A DNA stretch of 64,000 bases from NCBI RefSeq assembly GCF_023618015.1, contig NZ_JAJKBJ010000008.1, forward strand, positions 1 through 64,000, given 5' to 3'. This DNA is from Legionella maioricensis (GTDB taxonomy: Bacteria; Pseudomonadota; Gammaproteobacteria; Legionellales; Legionellaceae). A program made the position numbers and the translations under genes. Shown one piece after another: positions 1-8,504 of this stretch (position 1 is its first letter; each line of letters begins with the position of its first letter). The notes under the pieces are model-generated. The model had not been told where the DNA came from and ran no database searches. It saw nothing but the letters and a program-made list of their open reading frames with translations.

Positions 1-163
1 CAAATGAAAATAGCGGCTAATTTTTTGGTTGCTGATTTTGAACGATAATTTATGGATCTTTTGACTTTAACTCCCTTACTTCTTCTACCAGAGAAGCAAT
101 TTGATTTATAAAAAGAGGATGTGCCAGTATAATCCAATCACTAATGATGAGTGGATTATTCAT
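1..163 (-). pseudogene. yhaV: YhaV-like toxin remnant, frameshifted and cut by window edge
   Basis: The minus-strand reading from the ATG at 163 gives a peptide starting MNNPLIISDWIILAHPLF and ending ELKSKDP before a TAA near 47. It lines up with the N-terminus of the YhaV RNase toxin (pattern of a buried Trp, AHP motif, then LKxKDP). After the stop, the next frame reads INYRSKSATKKLAAIF, matching the continuation of YhaV. A single-base deletion at about position 50 therefore breaks the gene. It lies 35 bp downstream of a PrlF-like antitoxin, the order seen in prlF-yhaV operons. The C-terminus lies beyond the window. The family match is from memory of the E. coli protein, so moderate confidence. 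Confidence 0.6.
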
Positions 164-198
164 AGAGGCTTTCCAAAGGTTTTATCCTCAATCTTTGG

Positions 199-481
199 TT
201 ATTCTTTTTCTTCCTCATCTAATAACATTTCATTCAAATCAAATTCAACACCATTCAGAAATGATTCAATTCGATTGAATAATGTTTTATTTATTGAAGT
301 TAAATGCTGGGGGTTATTTCTTATATCTTCAGCTATAGAATCCAGAAAATTATCTATAGTAGGCATCTTGATTTTCTTCCATTTTCGAAAGGAATACATG
401 CCCATCAGGCTGAACAGTATCAGGAATAATAATTTGATATCTATCTGTTAAAGTAGATTCAATGTGTAATAGGTTGGCCAC
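199..481 (-). pseudogene. prlF: PrlF-like antitoxin remnant, frameshifted with internal deletion
   Basis: From a GTG at 481, preceded by AGGAGAG, the frame reads MANLLHIESTLTDRYQ and IIIPDTVQPDGHVFLSKM. The next frame then continues PTIDNFLDSIAEDIRNNPQ to the stop at 199. Together these match PrlF (SohA), the swapped-hairpin antitoxin of YhaV. The frame changes between about 360 and 375. In addition, about 17 residues expected between IPxxV and the PxGxVF segment are missing, which removes part of the DNA-binding barrel. A 14-bp palindrome at 517-530 (AATGCA, 2 bases, TGCATT) upstream may be the old operator. Both genes of the pair are broken, so the module is probably inactive. Confidence 0.6.
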
Positions 482-583
482 AATTTCTCTCCTAAATACC
501 TCATATAATATATCGCAATGCAAATGCATTACCAAGTCAAGATCGGGTTTATAATAGATCAATAGGTGGCGGCTTCTTATGCC

Positions 584-898
584 CTATCCTCTGTCGCAAC
601 TTGTTTTATGTAACGCGTTAATAACAGCGGTAGGGTTGCTTGCAATAACAGTTAAATAAGCTCTTGCAGATGATTCCGGCGTTCGTTCACCCCGCTCCCA
701 TTTTTCTAATGTTCGAACACTGAACCCGAATTCTTCACAAAATTTTTGTCGGCTCATATGCATTTTCTTTCTAATAGCCATAACATCTACTTGAGTAGGA
801 ACCAGCACTTCATGTGTAACTGCGCCTTCCTGATTACCTTTGGCATACTCAAGAGCTTCTTGGGCGCCGCGAATTAAACTTTCACCTAAATCACTCAT
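584..898 (-). CDS. HigA/NadS-like HTH antitoxin
   Basis: 104-residue DNA-binding protein. The start at 898 (MSDLGESLIRGAQEAL) gives the usual family N-terminus. The middle holds a short linker, and an XRE-type helix-turn-helix follows from about residue 45 (the segment from MAIRKKMHMSRQKFCEEFG through VRTLEKWERGER is a textbook Cro/C1 HTH). It overlaps the end of the upstream toxin gene by 8 bp, the toxin-first order of higBA-type systems. It should neutralise the toxin and repress the shared promoter at 1263-1304. Confidence 0.85.
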   Translation of the reverse strand: MSDLGESLIRGAQEALEYAKGNQEGAVTHEVLVPTQVDVMAIRKKMHMSRQKFCEEFGFSVRTLEKWERGERTPESSARAYLTVIASNPTAVINALHKTSCDRG

Positions 899-1256
899 GT
901 TCAACCTCCCCATAAACCTTAACAATAGATTTAATAATGGTTTTTAATATGCTCTTCTCGCTTTCGGAAATATTTTCCTTCTTGCTCTTTCCGTAGGCAG
1001 TAAATAAAAAAATGGGTATTTTTTGGTTATGATAATAGTATATAACTCGAGCACCACCACTCTTACCCTGATTACTATCAGTTGTCCAACGAATCTTCCT
1101 TGCCCCACCAGTGCCGGGGATGAGATCTCCTTCCGTAGGATTTTGAGCAATATGACTTACAAAGTCCTCTCTGCTTTTCTTATCCATACAAGATTCTGCT
1201 TGCTTTAAATATTCAGCCGTTTCAACCACAACTTGTAATTTTTTTATTATTTTCAT
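891..1256 (-). CDS. RelE/HigB-2-like toxin
   Basis: 121-residue type II toxin of the RelE/ParE superfamily, expected to be a ribosome-dependent mRNA interferase. Family hallmarks are the GDLIPGTGGARKIRW segment near residues 43-57, the GGARVIYYYH strand, and the LFTAYGKSKKENIS segment leading to a C-terminal helix. It is full length and intact. The ATG at 1256 lies only 6 bases after a good -10 hexamer, so the message would be nearly leaderless. It is co-transcribed with the HTH antitoxin that follows. Confidence 0.85.
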   Translation of the reverse strand: MKIIKKLQVVVETAEYLKQAESCMDKKSREDFVSHIAQNPTEGDLIPGTGGARKIRWTTDSNQGKSGGARVIYYYHNQKIPIFLFTAYGKSKKENISESEKSILKTIIKSIVKVYGEVEHE

Positions 1257-1262
1257 AATGAC

Positions 1263-1304
1263 ATTATGACCCCAAAGGGGTTATTTGTCAACCCTAATGG
1301 GGTT
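1263..1304 (-). promoter_or_regulatory. Autoregulated toxin-antitoxin promoter with paired palindromes
   Basis: On the minus strand TTGACA (1286-1291) and CATAAT (1263-1268) are separated by exactly 17 bp. A palindrome ACCCCAAAGGGGT (1269-1281) fills the spacer. A second, near-palindromic copy (AACCC..GGGGTT, 1290-1304) lies just upstream, overlapping one base of the -35. Two similar dyads across a promoter are the expected operator layout for an HTH antitoxin. Confidence 0.7.
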
Positions 1305-1441
1305 GTTCCTGAAAGTATATGCTTATTAATTAGAGACTAACCATGACATGTTTATATAAGTATATTGAATGTTAATTGAATAATTAAAACTAGCCATATC
1401 TCCTGCTATAATCAACTGAATTAATTGTGAAAGGATATACA

Positions 1442-2581
1442 ATGGAAAGCCAAATAAACATTGAATATATTTATGATAAAAATATAAATATACTCCTTGG
1501 TGCGGGAGCCTCTTATGGCTTATTCCCAACCTTGGAATTAATGTTAGAAGGCGAGAATGGTAACCGATTCACTATCGAAACTTTAGCGGAAAAATTTGAA
1601 AGCCAAAATCAACCTAAACTAAAAACTTTACTATTTATGTATTATTTTAAATCATGTATAAAACCTGTTTTAGAATTTTGTATACATAATTTAGAGACTT
1701 CCAAACAAAATGTAATACTGCAATATAGTAATTTTATCCATACGATTTTAAGTATTTTATATAAACGCACATCGCCTAAACGAAGATGTAATATTTTTAC
1801 AACAAACTATGATGGATGTATAGCTCTTTCATCGGAAGAAATATTAAAACAAGGGCAACGCGATTTTATCTTAAATGATGGAACAAGAGGGTTTAGAAAA
1901 AAATATTTACAAGCCAAAAACTTTAATACATTTTTATGCCAGACAGGAATTTTTGAGAAAAATTATATCGATGTACCTCAAATAAATCTAATTCATCTAC
2001 ATGGTTCGGCTTATTGGCAGAAAGAAGATGATCGCATAATTGTCGATTATCAATCATCAGGTAAATTTTCAGAAATAGGCCAAATTGTTACTCAAATGAG
2101 TCCTCTATTAGATCAATTCACAGACATAATTTCTTCTGATAAATCAGAATTTTCATCTTTAAACTCTATGCGCTTAGATGATTTAAGTTATGATTTGGAA
2201 CAACAGTTCTGGCAGGAATACAAAAAAATACCTATTGTTAATCCTGAAAAGTGGAAGTTTCATGAAACGGTATTTGAGGAACATTATTATCAAATGCTCA
2301 GGGCTTTAAGTTATGAACTTGAAAAGGATCATACCATACTTATCTCATTTGGTTTTTCTTTTGCTGATGAACATATACTTAATTTGATTAAACGTTCTTT
2401 ATCAAATCATCTACTGCAGTTATTCGTTTGCTGTTTTAATGATCAAGAAAAAAAGAATCTGGAAAAAAAGTTTCTTGGATATAAGAACATACAATTTATT
2501 TCCTGCAAGGAAAATTTAAATTTTGAAATATTTAATACCAATGTTTTCACTTTGGAACCCAATAACCCAGAGAGACAATAA
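1442..2581 (+). CDS. SIR2-domain NADase of a SIR2-HerA defence system
   Basis: 379-residue protein with a sirtuin Rossmann core. NILLGAGASYG (residues 16-26) is the NAD-binding loop, TTNYD (120-124) is the conserved Asn-Asp motif, LHLHG contains the catalytic-type His187, and SFGFSFADEHI near the C-terminus is typical of SIR2_2/anti-phage members. The start at 1442 was chosen because AAGG sits 8 bases upstream; a GTG at 1427 is possible. The next gene is a HerA ATPase starting on the stop codon (TAATG). Known SIR2-HerA (Nezha) pairs form large complexes that deplete NAD+ or cut DNA on phage infection; that role here is inferred from domains and pairing. Confidence 0.85.
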   Translation: MESQINIEYIYDKNINILLGAGASYGLFPTLELMLEGENGNRFTIETLAEKFESQNQPKLKTLLFMYYFKSCIKPVLEFCIHNLETSKQNVILQYSNFIHTILSILYKRTSPKRRCNIFTTNYDGCIALSSEEILKQGQRDFILNDGTRGFRKKYLQAKNFNTFLCQTGIFEKNYIDVPQINLIHLHGSAYWQKEDDRIIVDYQSSGKFSEIGQIVTQMSPLLDQFTDIISSDKSEFSSLNSMRLDDLSYDLEQQFWQEYKKIPIVNPEKWKFHETVFEEHYYQMLRALSYELEKDHTILISFGFSFADEHILNLIKRSLSNHLLQLFVCCFNDQEKKNLEKKFLGYKNIQFISCKENLNFEIFNTNVFTLEPNNPERQ

Positions 2582-4359
2582 TGACCATTTTAGTAGGTGA
2601 GGTTATAGCGGTGCACGGTATAAAAATAATTTTAAAAATTTTCGATGAATCAAGTAAAGATACTATATTTTATAAAGGGAATAAGTTTAAAGGTGTATCT
2701 ATTCGAGAACATTTAATTATTCAAAGGGGGTTTATAAATATTGCCTGTATTGTTGAAGGGGAATTTCTTGACGAATCTAGATTTGAGGCAGAGAGCAACA
2801 AAATCACATATATAAGAAAGGTAGAAGTTAAACCTATTGGTTACTTTAAAAAAGATATTTTTACCGAAGGAATTAAATTTTTACCCATGATTAAAGATCC
2901 GGTGTTTCTTATTTCTGAAGAAGAAATATCTAAAATCTATCATAATGACATGGCAAATCATGATCTTGTTATTGGCAAAATGTTAAAAGAAAATATACCT
3001 GTCTATCTTCAATGGGAAAAACTGTTCAACACACATATTGGTATATTTGGAAATACCGGAAGTGGTAAGTCGAATACTTTAGCAAAGTTATATACAACTT
3101 TATTTAATTCAAAATTAAATGAAATTAAAAATAAAAGCCAATTCATATTAATCGATTTCAATGGTGAATATACGAATGATCAGCTGGTCCAAGAAAAAGA
3201 CAAAACCGTTTACCATTTAAATACTCGAGGAACTGGAAGGGAAAAAAATAAATTTCCCATTAGTCCAGAGAATTTATTGGATTCAGAAGTATTAGGCTTA
3301 TTATTTAAAGCAACCTCAAATACGCAAAAGCCTTTCCTAGATAGATTAGTTAATTCTTGGAAAAAATATTATGACGAAGACACTAATAGTAATCTTCTCG
3401 CCTATATAAAATACACCTTTAAAAAATCATTTTCCGCATCATCCCAAAAAAAGGAAGTTAAAGATTTACTTCTCACTGCAATGGTAAATATTAATAATAA
3501 GGATATGGAAGAGTTTCTAAATAAAATATCGTGGCACTCTACTCAGGAACATTTTATTACTGATAGTAACCAACACTTCAATGGTAGTGAAGAGTCTTAT
3601 AAACTAATAATGAAGGCCAATGTTGATAAAATAACGATTGAAAATATTGATTTTTTTAAAGAGCTAATTATTCGTGTTCATTTACAGTTAACTAATGATT
3701 TAACTTCAAGTCATTTTCAATTTGAGCACATACAACCATTATTAAAAAGAATAGAATCTACAGTAAAAGACTTGGAAAAAACTTTATCTGTTTCTTCGAA
3801 AAAGCATAATACTCACTTTTTGAAAATCATATCATTAAGAAAATGCAATCAAGATATTAAAAAAATTATTCCTCTACTTTTAGCTAAATACTATTATGAA
3901 TCTCATAAAAAAACTGTTAACAGCCCACCGGAAAAGACTTTACATTTAATCATTGATGAAGCCCATAATGTCTTATCTCTGCAGTCAACACGTGAACAAG
4001 AAAGCTGGAAAGATTATCGTTTGGAATTATTTGAAGAAATAATTAAAGAAGGACGTAAATTTGGTGTTTTTTTGACATTATCAAGCCAACGACCCGCCGA
4101 TATTTCCGCAACAATAATGTCTCAGATTCATAATTTTTTTATACATCGCCTCGTAAATGATAAAGATTTATTTTTACTAGATAATACTATAAGCACGTTA
4201 GATACATTATCAAAAGGTATGATCCCAAACTTAGCAAAAGGCTGCTGTATAATAACAGGTACATCTTTTAATCTGCCACTCGTAGTCCAAGTAGACAAAT
4301 TGGAAAGACAGCATCAACCAGATAGTGAAGATGTTAACTTAGCTGAAATATGGCGATAA
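2581..4359 (+). CDS. HerA-family hexameric ATPase of the SIR2-HerA pair
   Basis: 592 residues. There is an N-terminal beta-rich HAS-barrel-like region (about 1-90), then a Walker A GNTGSGKS at 157-164, a Walker B ending LIIDEAHN (Asp459, Glu460), and the SSQRPADIS sensor segment around 500-508, all diagnostic of HerA/FtsK-type ATPases. A roughly 200-residue helical insertion separates Walker A from Walker B. The start codon overlaps the stop of the SIR2 gene, so the two are translationally coupled. Base composition is clearly more AT-rich than the flanking genes, which fits recent acquisition. Confidence 0.88.
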   Translation: MTILVGEVIAVHGIKIILKIFDESSKDTIFYKGNKFKGVSIREHLIIQRGFINIACIVEGEFLDESRFEAESNKITYIRKVEVKPIGYFKKDIFTEGIKFLPMIKDPVFLISEEEISKIYHNDMANHDLVIGKMLKENIPVYLQWEKLFNTHIGIFGNTGSGKSNTLAKLYTTLFNSKLNEIKNKSQFILIDFNGEYTNDQLVQEKDKTVYHLNTRGTGREKNKFPISPENLLDSEVLGLLFKATSNTQKPFLDRLVNSWKKYYDEDTNSNLLAYIKYTFKKSFSASSQKKEVKDLLLTAMVNINNKDMEEFLNKISWHSTQEHFITDSNQHFNGSEESYKLIMKANVDKITIENIDFFKELIIRVHLQLTNDLTSSHFQFEHIQPLLKRIESTVKDLEKTLSVSSKKHNTHFLKIISLRKCNQDIKKIIPLLLAKYYYESHKKTVNSPPEKTLHLIIDEAHNVLSLQSTREQESWKDYRLELFEEIIKEGRKFGVFLTLSSQRPADISATIMSQIHNFFIHRLVNDKDLFLLDNTISTLDTLSKGMIPNLAKGCCIITGTSFNLPLVVQVDKLERQHQPDSEDVNLAEIWR

Positions 4360-4383
4360 AATTCGTCATATTTCATAATTATG

Positions 4384-4415
4384 TAAAGTGAATTTTTAGT
4401 AGGGCATTCACTTTA
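4384..4415. terminator. Hairpin between convergent herA and integrase genes
   Basis: TAAAGTGAAT (4384-4393) pairs with ATTCACTTTA (4406-4415) as perfect 10-bp arms with a 12-base loop. It lies between two convergent genes and overlaps the integrase stop codon. It could end transcription in both directions, although the flanking U-tract is weak. Confidence 0.45.
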
Positions 4416-5444
4416 TGCAAAAAGATCTTCAATTGTTGACTGCATTTCTTCTTGGCTGGGCTTGGCGTATCGAAAAATTTCTTTAATAGAAACGTTCCCA
4501 CTCAACTCTTGCGCAAAATGCACTCCATGCTTGTCGGTCACTTTCTTTAAAAAAGTATGTCGAAGTTTATGGGGTGTAAATTCAAATCGCTCATTTTCGG
4601 GTAAAAGTGCAAGCACTTGTTTTAAAACACGCTGACATATTCGAAAAATATTCCGTGTATTAATACGATTCCCTGCCCTATTTATAAATAAGGGTTCGTT
4701 AGGCTCTGAAACTCGGCTCTTTAAATAATTATCCAAATGTTCTCTGGCTTCTTGCGGTAACGCAATTTTAGTAGTCACCCGTTTACTTTTATGTCGAACA
4801 ACAGAATGAAACCCTTTTGAATGATACTGGTGTATATTTAATGAGACCAATTCAGATTCCCGCAAGCCAGTTCCTAACAATACATAAAAGACTGCCGTCT
4901 CCAGTAATGCATTTTGATTTTTTCGAGTACACATTTTGGCACGCTGCTCACAGGCTGCTTTTAAACGCATAAGCTGTTTCGAACTTAAACCATTCCATTC
5001 TGGCGCATCGGTTTGTAAATCCTTAACCCCAGATAACGGATCACCAGCTATTAAGGGTCTTTGTTGGTAAAGCCATCGGCCTGCATGACGAATGGTTGCC
5101 ATGGTTCGATTTATGGAAGTCGCCTTGTATCCTTTACCGGTTTTCTCAGAAATGGTATTACACAAGGAGCGTTGAAATTGTTTGCTGACTGCTGGTGTCC
5201 AATTGTCCACCTGGTCATGCCCTACTTCGACCTGGAAAAAATTTAAAAATTTAGATAAGTCTTTTTGTTTCGCCTGAACTGTTTTTTCAGGTGCGCCTTT
5301 GACATGAACCTGAAAATAAAATGACAACCAGGCCGACAAAGAATTGGTATCAAAATGAACATCCAAGGGATGAAAAACCTTATCTACCCCAAACTTTCGA
5401 TTTTTGTCATTTTGGTCATCCAGGAAATTCAAGGCCTTCTCCAT
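4413..5444 (-). CDS. Tyrosine recombinase/phage-type integrase
   Basis: 343 residues: an N-terminal SAM-like core-binding domain (about 35-125) and a catalytic domain (about 150-340). Visible catalytic residues are Arg195 in GTGLRESEL, a beta-hairpin Lys near 219-221, His292 and Arg295 in HKLRHTF, and the nucleophile Tyr326 in FRYAKPS. The position that is normally His in LGH is Asn317 (LSGN), which some active family members tolerate. A 16-bp inverted repeat lies immediately upstream and a related 14-bp copy lies inside the 5' coding region. No tRNA target was seen next to it, so it could be an element integrase or a stand-alone recombinase. Confidence 0.85.
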   Translation of the reverse strand: MEKALNFLDDQNDKNRKFGVDKVFHPLDVHFDTNSLSAWLSFYFQVHVKGAPEKTVQAKQKDLSKFLNFFQVEVGHDQVDNWTPAVSKQFQRSLCNTISEKTGKGYKATSINRTMATIRHAGRWLYQQRPLIAGDPLSGVKDLQTDAPEWNGLSSKQLMRLKAACEQRAKMCTRKNQNALLETAVFYVLLGTGLRESELVSLNIHQYHSKGFHSVVRHKSKRVTTKIALPQEAREHLDNYLKSRVSEPNEPLFINRAGNRINTRNIFRICQRVLKQVLALLPENERFEFTPHKLRHTFLKKVTDKHGVHFAQELSGNVSIKEIFRYAKPSQEEMQSTIEDLFA

Positions 5445-5466
5445 GAGTGTTTTTTCAATAATACCC

Positions 5467-5504
5467 TATTTGGGGTAGATAAGGTACGTTATCTACCCCA
5501 AATA
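5467..5504. repeat. Perfect inverted repeat at integrase promoter, candidate recombinase site
   Basis: TATTTGGGGTAGATAA (5467-5482) and its exact reverse complement (5489-5504) flank the 6-base spacer GGTACG. A third copy of the 14-base core TTATCTACCCCAAA lies at 5380-5393 within the integrase gene. The size and geometry (two recombinase arms around a 6-base crossover region) resemble XerC/D-type core sites. An autoregulatory operator is the alternative. Confidence 0.55.
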
Positions 5505-5614
5505 TTAACACATCCTACACCAACTTAAATCTCCCCTGTTTTTATAAATTTTTCTGGGATAAAAACTCAGCGCGCCTTATAATGGTGTATCAAGCTTTAA
5601 CCCCGGATTTAATA

Positions 5615-6163
5615 ATGAATATCAGCCAATTAGACGTAGAAGATAAAATAATCGAAATCAGAAACAAACATGTCATTATAGATAGTGATGTCGCTCAGTT
5701 ATATGGTGTAGAAACTAAAAGAATTAACGAAGCTGTAAGCAGAAATCCAGAAAAATTTCCTGAAGGTTATTTGGTTGAACTTACCGAACAAGAAAAACAG
5801 GAGGTAGTCGCAAATTGCGACCACCTAACTTCTCTAAAATTTTCACCTAATTTGCCTAAGGCTTTCACAGAGAAAGGCCTTTATATGCTAGCGACTATAT
5901 TAAAAAGCCCAAAAGCCACAGAAACTACCCTAGCTATCATCGATACCTTCACAAAGGTAAGAGAAATATCACGCACTATTAAAGCAATACCACAAACCCC
6001 ACAAAACTCACCAAAGTATCAAGAGCTCATGCAAAAAACAGGTGATTTAATTTCAGATCTAGTAGTTCCTGATGACCTCGACACATCTGAAACTGAAGCT
6101 AGCATAGAAGTTAATCTTGCTATTGTAAAATTCAAATATTCAGTCAAGAAAAAAAACAAGTAA
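5615..6163 (+). CDS. ORF6N-domain DNA-binding protein
   Basis: About 182 residues. The N-terminal half (KHVIIDSDVAQLYGVETKRI, then NPEKFPEGYLVELT) is the ORF6N domain found in phage and mobile-element antirepressor-like proteins. The C-terminal half is helical and unassigned. An ATG at 5582 is in frame but overlaps a TATAAT -10 hexamer (5578-5583), so a transcript from that promoter would start inside it; the ATG at 5615 has GGA 7 bases upstream and fits the domain start. It lies divergent from the integrase across the inverted repeat, which suggests a shared control region. Confidence 0.75.
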   Translation: MNISQLDVEDKIIEIRNKHVIIDSDVAQLYGVETKRINEAVSRNPEKFPEGYLVELTEQEKQEVVANCDHLTSLKFSPNLPKAFTEKGLYMLATILKSPKATETTLAIIDTFTKVREISRTIKAIPQTPQNSPKYQELMQKTGDLISDLVVPDDLDTSETEASIEVNLAIVKFKYSVKKKNK

Positions 6164-6388
6164 TATTTTGTTGAAAATAAAGCATTTTAATGGGATTACA
6201 ATATTTTAAATATTGATATGAGGTTTTAATGCTTAGATACCATTTAAATAATGGATTAAAGCTACATTCCAGACTATGGGGGACTATTTTTTATTAATCA
6301 AAGTTGCACTCTGAGCAGTAATCACCGGAATGTGGAAGAAAATTTATGTATGGAATATAATTGAACATCTTTTAAACCAAGGTGCTTT

Positions 6389-6718
6389 ATGACAGAAGAG
6401 TTGTTTGTTTCTGCCTGGAAGAAAGGGATTAAAAAAGTAGGAGCTGAATTTTTTAATATAAAAGCCTCATCTCTTGATATGGCTCAGAAAAAATGGCAGT
6501 TAGAGCCAAACTACCAGTTTATCAAAAATGCAATTGGCAGCTACAGTCATGGCAAACAAGTTTTACTTGGTTTAATGTATTCGTTTTATGATCCTGACTG
6601 TGGTCAGGAACTTTTAGTCCAGGCTCAGTGCCCTAATTTCGTGCAGGCAATTTTCATTCTTGACGAAGAAGCACGGAACATTATCTCACAATTATGGTTA
6701 CATCATACAGGTTGGTAA
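6389..6718 (+). CDS. Hypothetical protein, 109 residues
   Basis: Not recognised. A good ribosome site (AAGGTG, 7 bases before the ATG) supports translation. The product is soluble, with several Trp and a small, acidic C-terminal half (ILDEEARNIISQLWLHH). It has no signal peptide or membrane segment. It stands alone between the ORF6N gene and a YkvA-like gene. Confidence 0.6.
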   Translation: MTEELFVSAWKKGIKKVGAEFFNIKASSLDMAQKKWQLEPNYQFIKNAIGSYSHGKQVLLGLMYSFYDPDCGQELLVQAQCPNFVQAIFILDEEARNIISQLWLHHTGW

Positions 6719-6955
6719 TTTATCTTAAACTGATGTGTAATTTATCCTGAAACAACATATAATTTTATCAAAAGCCACTCACCATGGTTCATCATGCCAA
6801 TAGCAGGAAGCATCATCCATGACAGGTTTTCAATATGTTGACGGGTAAATACAATTCTATTTATACCTCAAATCATCTCATTAATCACTTTTTCTGGGTT
6901 GAATACAACTTGTTCACTATGCTCCATGGCCTCTATTTAGGAGATTATCACCTGT

Positions 6956-7345
6956 ATGAATAATTCAAATAAAGTAGTGGTATCCATGAAGAAATATGTT
7001 TGGATATTATATTTTCTTAAACGAGATCCTAGAGTTAATAGGAAAGCTAAATTAGTTGTACTAATGACTCTCGCTTATGCTTTGAGCCCAATTGATTTAA
7101 TTCCTGATTTCATTCCTATTCTAGGATTACTAGATGATTTAATCATTATCCCCTTAGGAATTTACTTAGCGATTAAACTAATACCTCAAGAGGTTTGGAA
7201 TGACTGCAATCGGCTTGCAGATATTTCTATTGATAAAGGTGAGTTATTACCAAAAAACTGGGTGGTTGCGTCAATTATTGTGCTCTTGTGGGTAATAGTT
7301 ATTACCCTAGTTGCTAAATGGCTATGGCATTTTTTTCTTACTTAG
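6956..7345 (+). CDS. YkvA-family (DUF1232) membrane protein
   Basis: 129 residues. The conserved DUF1232 core ALSPIDLIPDFIPILGLLDD (about residues 42-61) is followed by a hydrophobic stretch, and a C-terminal transmembrane helix covers about 101-126. An internal start MKKYVWILYF at residue 11 is also possible. DUF1232 proteins are small inner-membrane proteins of unknown function. Single gene with no evident operon partner. Confidence 0.8.
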   Translation: MNNSNKVVVSMKKYVWILYFLKRDPRVNRKAKLVVLMTLAYALSPIDLIPDFIPILGLLDDLIIIPLGIYLAIKLIPQEVWNDCNRLADISIDKGELLPKNWVVASIIVLLWVIVITLVAKWLWHFFLT

Positions 7346-7710
7346 TTGCCAATCCTTATTTGACCTAACTAGTTAATTCCAATTATAAGTTTAGGCGAGC
7401 AATCGACCTTTTACCTTCCCTTTATTTACCTCACTCATTCTGTATATAAAATTCACGCTCTTGTCTATTTTCACCTTGACTAAGAATGATGAGATTGTGA
7501 GTCCAGGGCAATTGTCTCGCCACTGGTGAGACAATTTTGTCATCCTAATAGATTTCGTACAATTGCCTCATGCTAAACAATTTGGTCTTGTAAATCCTCG
7601 AAGTCCCGAATGAGTTTTTTCTATATAATCAGCAAGTTGTGGTACACTCCAGGCCGTGAAATAGTAAAATAAATAATAATTAACACAAGATAAATATGGA
7701 TTCATCTTCT
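7346..7710. other. Non-coding stretch with one hairpin
   Basis: No convincing gene was found here. AATTGTCTC (7510-7518) and GAGACAATT (7528-7536) form a 9-bp stem with a 9-base loop, followed by TTT. It could terminate a transcript from either side or be the scar of a mobile element. Confidence 0.4.
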
Positions 7711-8451
7711 TTACATGTATTGCCCACCATTAATATCTAGATTAGCGCCAGTAATAAAGCCTCTTTCGGGAGCTGCAAGGAATGTGACTGCATCAGCTAC
7801 CTCTTCAGGTTTACCTAATCGACCAACGGGTATGTAAGTAACAATTGCATTGAGAATCTCTTCTTTGATAGAAGCTAACATGGGCGTTTCAATATATCCT
7901 GGAGAAATGGTATTGACTGTAATTCCTTTATTAGCTACTTCCAACGCTAAACTTTTGGTAAAACCAAAAAGAGCTGCTTTGGTTGCAGCATAATTGCATT
8001 GCCCAAATTGGCCTTTGCGACCATTAATCGATGAAATACTAATAATTCGACCATAGCCTTGAGCAAGCATAGCGGGTAACACATTACGCGTCATATTAAA
8101 TACACTGGTCAAATTGGCATCAATAACCTGTTGCCATTGTTGGGAGGTCATTTTCTTTAAAGTCGTATCGCATGTGATCCCCGCATTATTGACCAAAACA
8201 TCGATACGTCCATAGCGCTCCATCAATAAATCAGTGAGTTTTTCACAATCAGCAAATTGAGTCGTATCACCATAGAGAATATCCACATCATAGCCGGCCT
8301 CTCTCTGACTTTCTTGCCATCGTTTTGCTTCGTCATGTTTGCCATTTTTAAAATAACATGCAATGACTTGGTAATCAGCTGCAAGACGTTGGCATATTGC
8401 AGAACCTATCCCACCGGTACCTCCTGTTACCACTGCTGTCATTCGTTCCAT
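7711..8451 (-). CDS. phbB: Acetoacetyl-CoA reductase / 3-ketoacyl reductase (SDR)
   Basis: 246-residue short-chain dehydrogenase. The NADP-binding loop TGGTGGIG is at about residues 9-16, NNAG in the middle, catalytic Ser in SISSINGRKGQFG, and YAATK carries the catalytic Tyr and Lys. The GRKGQFGQ region is typical of PhbB, which reduces acetoacetyl-CoA to (R)-3-hydroxybutyryl-CoA for polyhydroxybutyrate; FabG is the alternative. The start at 8451 was chosen because AAGGAG lies 6 bases upstream; a longer in-frame ATG at 8466 overlaps that site. Confidence 0.85.
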   Translation of the reverse strand: MERMTAVVTGGTGGIGSAICQRLAADYQVIACYFKNGKHDEAKRWQESQREAGYDVDILYGDTTQFADCEKLTDLLMERYGRIDVLVNNAGITCDTTLKKMTSQQWQQVIDANLTSVFNMTRNVLPAMLAQGYGRIISISSINGRKGQFGQCNYAATKAALFGFTKSLALEVANKGITVNTISPGYIETPMLASIKEEILNAIVTYIPVGRLGKPEEVADAVTFLAAPERGFITGANLDINGGQYM

Positions 8452-8504
8452 AAACGACTCCTTCATTTAAATATTTCTTCAATAGATAAAAAAATAATAA
8501 ATTA

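Noticed and set aside
101-451. 116-residue plus-strand frame at the left edge
   Set aside because: It is antisense to the PrlF/YhaV remnants, which have clear family matches; low-complexity Ser/Asn product without ribosome site.
7501-7540. Possible tRNA or small RNA at the 9-bp stem
   Set aside because: Only one stem is present; no cloverleaf, anticodon loop or CCA end can be drawn.
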